The notes beneath the pieces are model-generated. The model did not search any database. It was not told the DNA's origin and saw only the letters and a list, made by a program, of their open reading frames with translations. From Turnera subulata (Eukaryota > Streptophyta > Magnoliopsida > Malpighiales > Passifloraceae), in NCBI GenBank assembly GCA_028386065.3, contig JAKUCV010004398.1, forward strand, positions 44,566 through 108,565: DNA of 64,000 nt. Reading direction: 5' to 3'. The translations under genes were made by a program, and so were the position numbers. Shown one piece after another: positions 60,752 to 64,000 of the stretch (position 1 is the first letter of the stretch; every line of letters begins with the position of its first letter).

Positions 60752-62224
60752 CTATGTTGGGCGTACGCCCTGGGGAGCTGGCCAGTCGCTACCACGCCCG
60801 ATGCACGTAGTAGAGGGCCCTAATAAAATATTCAACAATAATTATATAATAAAGCTTAACTATAATAACTTGATTAATGATAAGCATGGGCATAAAGTCT
60901 GATCTTGACTTTGTATTGCGCTCTGTGTTTTGTTTGTACATTGTGGTTGTTGTTGCCAGATACTGATGTATTCGTGGTTGATTTGTATTAGTATATTCTG
61001 GTTTATTTGTTTGTGGTGAGACATTGGTTGGTCTCACCCCCTCACAGTTTTTACACAGGTTAACTGATCGTGGATCAGGGACGCATTCAGGTAACTGTGC
61101 CTACTTTTCTTCAGGGACGGATCCATAGGTTGACACTCCATATGTTTGCATTTGTCATTGGACTCATTATTAATTTCCGCTGCATAACTTATCGGGATGC
61201 TGTTTTGTTATATTTGGATTGATCATTTGTTATCCCGGTTGGTTTGCCGGTGTTGGCTTGTTGAGCCTGATTTATTTTTGAGTCTTTTAGTATCCCGATG
61301 TTTATTTTGCTATTGTGTCATATTGACGAGTTAATTTACTCGGAGGTTTTTGGCATCCCTGAACTCAAGGGCATTTATGTCTTTTCATTATTATTTATGT
61401 TTTGTATATTTGGTTTTGGGATGCAGTCATTTCATCTAAAGTTTCTTCCCTTCAGATTTTTTTTTTTTCAGAAACTTGACAAATCTTTTTGTAATTAGAG
61501 CAACATCAAGATCGCTTTCCGAGTCACTCTCATGTGAAGACTTGAGAGCCAAATCCTTCTTTTTCTTTGGTTTCTCTTCAAATTTTGACCCATGAACTTT
61601 GAGGCTCCCCATTAGATCATTGTAAGTGAGAGTATTCATGTCCTTGGCTTCCTCAATTGCAAGAACCTTTGGTTCCAATTCAGAAGGAAGAGATCGAAGA
61701 ATTTTTGTTACCTTCTCTTTGTTTGTTGTGGTCTTGCCGAGACAAGCCAAGTTATTACACAAGGTGGTGAACCTTGTGTCAAGTTCCTATATTGTTTCGT
61801 CAGGCAACATTTGGAACAGCTTGAACTCTCTCATCAGCCGATTCATCTTTGATTCTTTGACTTGGCTGGTTCCTTCATGTGCAATGCATAGAGTGCTCCA
61901 AATTTCATGTGCTGTTTCACATGATCTAATTCTTTCAAATTCGGCTTGACTGATGCCACAAAGGAGAGCATTCTTTGCTTGGGCATCTAGCTTTGCTTTC
62001 TTCATTTCAGCTTCACTCCAGGTCTTCATCTCTTTGGTTGGACGTGAGTATGGTGAATTCACAACTTCCCTCATCTCAAGATCCTTTCCTTCAAGAAAAG
62101 TCTTCATGCGAAACTTCCAATGATCAAAGTTGAGACCATTAAAGAAGGGTGCGCTGTTGATGTTGTTCCCCATAAATGCCATGATCTTTTCTCCTGGATG
62201 TTAATCCACAAATGGAGACTCCTT

Positions 62225-62236
62225 GCTCCGCTACCA
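62225..62236 (-). other. Primer-binding site of the Sirevirus, variant TGGTAGCGGAGC
   Basis: Minus-strand TGGTAGCGGAGC, two bases inside the 5' LTR; identical to the site of the Tork-type element at 4467-4478. Confidence 0.8.
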
Positions 62237-62238
62237 AT

Positions 62239-62549
62239 TGTTGCCCAAAGTTGCTAGGGGGTGGGTGAATCAGCTTTTCGAATTAAAACCTACTTTGGCA
62301 TCACTAATGTCAAAGCGTGTTTGTATCAGAATTTTGTGCTTAAGAACCCTAAATGCCAAACTAGTTAGAAATCAAGTAGAAAGGGTTAGAGATAATTTGA
62401 CACACGATTTATAGTGGTTCGCCACACAGGACTACCTCCACTACTCAAGGATTCCCCCTTGAGATTTTCTAACTCTCACTATTATGGCTTTTACAGGTTC
62501 AACAAAAAAGCTTAGTACAAATTTTTCACTAGGCTCAACTTAAACCTAA
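62239..62549 (-). repeat. 5' LTR of the Sirevirus, truncated
   Basis: Matches 47104-47420 with about 93% identity by eye. The match stops at 62549 (...ACTTAAACCTAAA) where unrelated sequence begins, so the remaining LTR was lost or lies beyond the window behind an insertion. Confidence 0.85.
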
Positions 62550-64000
62550 AGTATCGTTCGGGGGTCTGTACTCTTTTTTGTCCCTTTTACGGGTCTGTAC
62601 TCCTATTTTCTTTTCCTTTTAGTGGTCTCGGGCAGCGTTGCTGATGACGTGGACTGCCCGACCCGGAGGTGAGAAATACGCGCCCCTTTTTCTAACAAAT
62701 TCCAGCGTGTGAGGCGCGTGTGTTGCACGTGGTGTCTATGTGTCAAGTGGACCCCATTTTCGTATTTTTTATTATAAAAAATCAATTTTAATTTTTTAAA
62801 TACAAATTTAATTTATGAAAATTGTTTAGCAGATATGGAAAAAAAATAAGCCCCCATATTATAGAAACGATTAGCAATATGGTACCCCTAAAATCTCCCA
62901 TATCAAAACCCTCACTCAGTCAAACAAAAAATCCAAACTCCTAAATTGAAATTGATGAACCCTAACCCCAACATACATGTTAAAACCACCGAGATAGACT
63001 TTGTAGAAGGTCTTGACGATGTGGAGTAGGCACACCCCACAGATGAGGACGCAGGGGATCGAACGATATCATGTATGTAGCTTGGGTTTTGTACGATTTG
63101 TCTGTTGTGTTCGTCTGGGATGTGAAGGAGGAGGAGGAGGAGATGGGTTAGAGGTAACTGGGTTAGTTTGAGAACCCGACCCGGATGAGTTGGGGCTGGG
63201 TGGGGTAGGAGTGACGAATTGAATCGAGCCAGTGGAGGGGTTAAACGACACGATTTGGGTTGTTGGGGTTATAATTATGGGAGGTGGACAAGAATCATCG
63301 AAGTATGGTGGTGTTCTCGGAGTTTCTCCATCTTATGGCGGCACTGGATGATGGTCTTGGCCGGGGAAGAGTCTGGGCAGCGGCAGGCAACATCGCCGGT
63401 GACCTATTGCCAATGGTTGGCTTTCAGGTTGGGGTGACGGAGAGCCTACCACTTGTTGCGGCAGGCGTCGATGACGGCGACGGTCTCGTTGTGGGAACGG
63501 CATGGCGGTGGGAGGCGTCGGGGTTTAGTGGATGGCTGAGGCAGAGCCAGGAGAGTCCGGATGGGGTGTAGGCGACGGAAGGCGGCGGCGGGGATGATGG
63601 TGAAGACGTAGGCAACTTGGCGGAGGAGGGCTGTGACTTTCTTGGCCTTCAATTTGAGTTCGTTTTTTTTCCTTGGTAAAGAGCTCGTCGCAGCGTTGAT
63701 TGAAGGCAATGGACATTTGTTTATTTTTTTAATTGAATTTAAGAAATATAAGTTTCTTAAATTACTTGGGAAAAACCATTGACCTGATACCAAAAATTAG
63801 TTCACATATTTTTAAAAAATTTTAGAAAATAAAAAATATTTTTGAAAATATTAAGAGAAAAAAAACCTTTGTGCTTGCTTGTCGCACGATTGACTAAAGC
63901 AAACATATTTTTATTTTTTAAAAAATTAAGGAAATGAATTTTTTAAAAAATAATAGTTAGGAAATATATATATAAGAAATAATAAATCTATCTAAAAATA
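62550..64000. mobile_element. Unclassified insertion truncating the Sirevirus 5' LTR
   Basis: Begins GTATCGTTCGGGGGTCTGTA at the exact point where the LTR match ends. 62550-62720 resembles the ends of Mutator-like elements (GTCCCTTTTACGGGTCTGTA), and 63080-63680 is GC-rich with proline-rich ORFs that could be captured gene pieces. The right end is outside the window. No transposase seen. Confidence 0.4.

Larger units (their letters stand above)
58966..61434. mobile_element. Solo LTR-like insertion in the Sirevirus gag
   Basis: Starts TGTAACGCCCCAATTTTTC and ends GATGCAGTCATTTCA, 2,469 bp, TG...CA, flanked by TCTAA on both sides (58961-58965 and 61435-61439). Without it the gag segments abut in a reading frame that then meets the A-run. 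Inside are a 13-G run near 59300, a segment of about 95 bp repeated near 60445 and 60530 (GAGAGCACCCCTCACAGAGC), and a TA microsatellite. No coding sequence. Confidence 0.9.
53410..62182 (-). pseudogene. gag-pol: Sirevirus gag-pol, fragmented
   Basis: Gag starts MAFMGNNINSAPFFNGLNFD at 62182 and has a stop near 61787; the rest of gag follows to 61436 and, after the 58966-61434 insertion, continues with the zinc knuckle CYGCNQPGHMKAEC (about 58880-58921). The protease motif DSGCS lies at 58011-58025, GAG-pre-integrase and integrase at 58004-56737 (HLDLFRPI, SDHGGEFDN; a frame change near 57150), RT at 55000-53701 (IYIDDILFG at about 54330-54355; a frame change near 54785 and a TGA near 54450) and RNase H to 53410 (DADFAGC, STTEAEY, TKHIEIRDHFVRDH; a TAA near 53700). 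The 54986-56526 insertion splits the integrase/RT linker. A run of about 12 A residues next to the 61434 border causes a frame change in gag. No functional protein can be made. Confidence 0.9.
47104..62549 (-). mobile_element. Decayed Ty1/copia Sirevirus with nested insertions
   Basis: The element reads on the minus strand: 5' LTR 62239-62549 (truncated), primer-binding site 62225-62236, gag from 62182, protease, integrase, RT and RNase H down to 53410, an extra ORF 52924-51030, a polypurine tract near 50550-50565, and the 3' LTR from about 50540 down to 47104. The LTR parts that can be compared (47104-47420 and 62239-62549) differ at roughly 20 of 310 positions, so the insertion is much older than the copia element at the left edge. 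Four solo-LTR-like segments (48200-50450, 54986-56526, 58966-61434, and the one truncating the 5' LTR at 62550 is of another kind) interrupt it or its LTR. The extra ORF after RNase H is a mark of Sireviruses. Confidence 0.88.

Noticed and set aside
63069..63793. Overlapping proline-rich and basic ORFs on both strands
   Set aside because: GC-rich low-complexity sequence gives long ORFs in several frames at once; none looks like a known protein.

Overview
This is nuclear DNA of a flowering plant, most likely a eudicot. The signs are AT-rich intergenic sequence, multi-exon genes with short plant-type introns, a plant-type kinesin-14 with an N-terminal calponin-homology domain, and Ty1/copia elements of the Tork/Tnt1 and Sirevirus (SIRE/Maximus) lineages. 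Gene structures below come from reading splice junctions by eye; phases were checked exon by exon for the three intron-containing genes.

Layout. 1-5015: most of a young Tork/Tnt1-type copia element on the minus strand, its 3' LTR cut by the window edge. 6.2-7.0 kb: an unrecognised ORF. 8.4-16 kb: a kinesin-14 gene on the minus strand with 19 coding exons. 17418-20223: a 2.8-kb solo-LTR-like insertion with perfect 5-bp target duplications. 20.8-21.0 kb: a small acidic ORF on the minus strand. 21.5-31.2 kb: a WD40 gene of the WDR7/rabconnectin-3-beta type on the plus strand with 9 coding exons. 31.7-32.6 and 34.4-34.65 kb: LINE remnants. 32.9-33.9 kb: a single-exon RING-H2 gene on the minus strand, with a broken tandem copy at 35.5-35.9 kb and a 453-bp Mutator-type MITE between them. 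36.4-37.5 kb: a five-exon gene for a BORCS6-like helical protein. 37.6-47.1 kb: gene-poor sequence holding two inverted-repeat elements (40363-41970 and about 45595-46569). 47.1-62.5 kb: a decayed Sirevirus on the minus strand with four solo-LTR-like insertions nested in it and an extra ORF between RNase H and the 3' LTR. 62.55-64 kb: another insertion that truncates the Sirevirus 5' LTR.

Most notable: two host genes carry U12-type (minor spliceosome) introns. The kinesin has an AT-AC intron, for which no GT-AG alternative keeps the frame; the BORCS6-like gene has a GT-AG U12 intron with a near-consensus branch site. The mobile fraction shows several solo-LTR-like insertions with TG...CA ends and matching target duplications, a shared variant primer-binding site in two different copia lineages, premature stops that look like cytosine-deamination products, and a foldback element carrying an array of GGTCGACC palindromes.

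The host genes do not form a metabolic cluster. The kinesin, WDR7-like and BORCS6-like proteins all belong to families linked to cytoskeleton or endomembrane traffic, but nothing in the sequence shows joint regulation. I see no tRNA, rRNA or CRISPR array.
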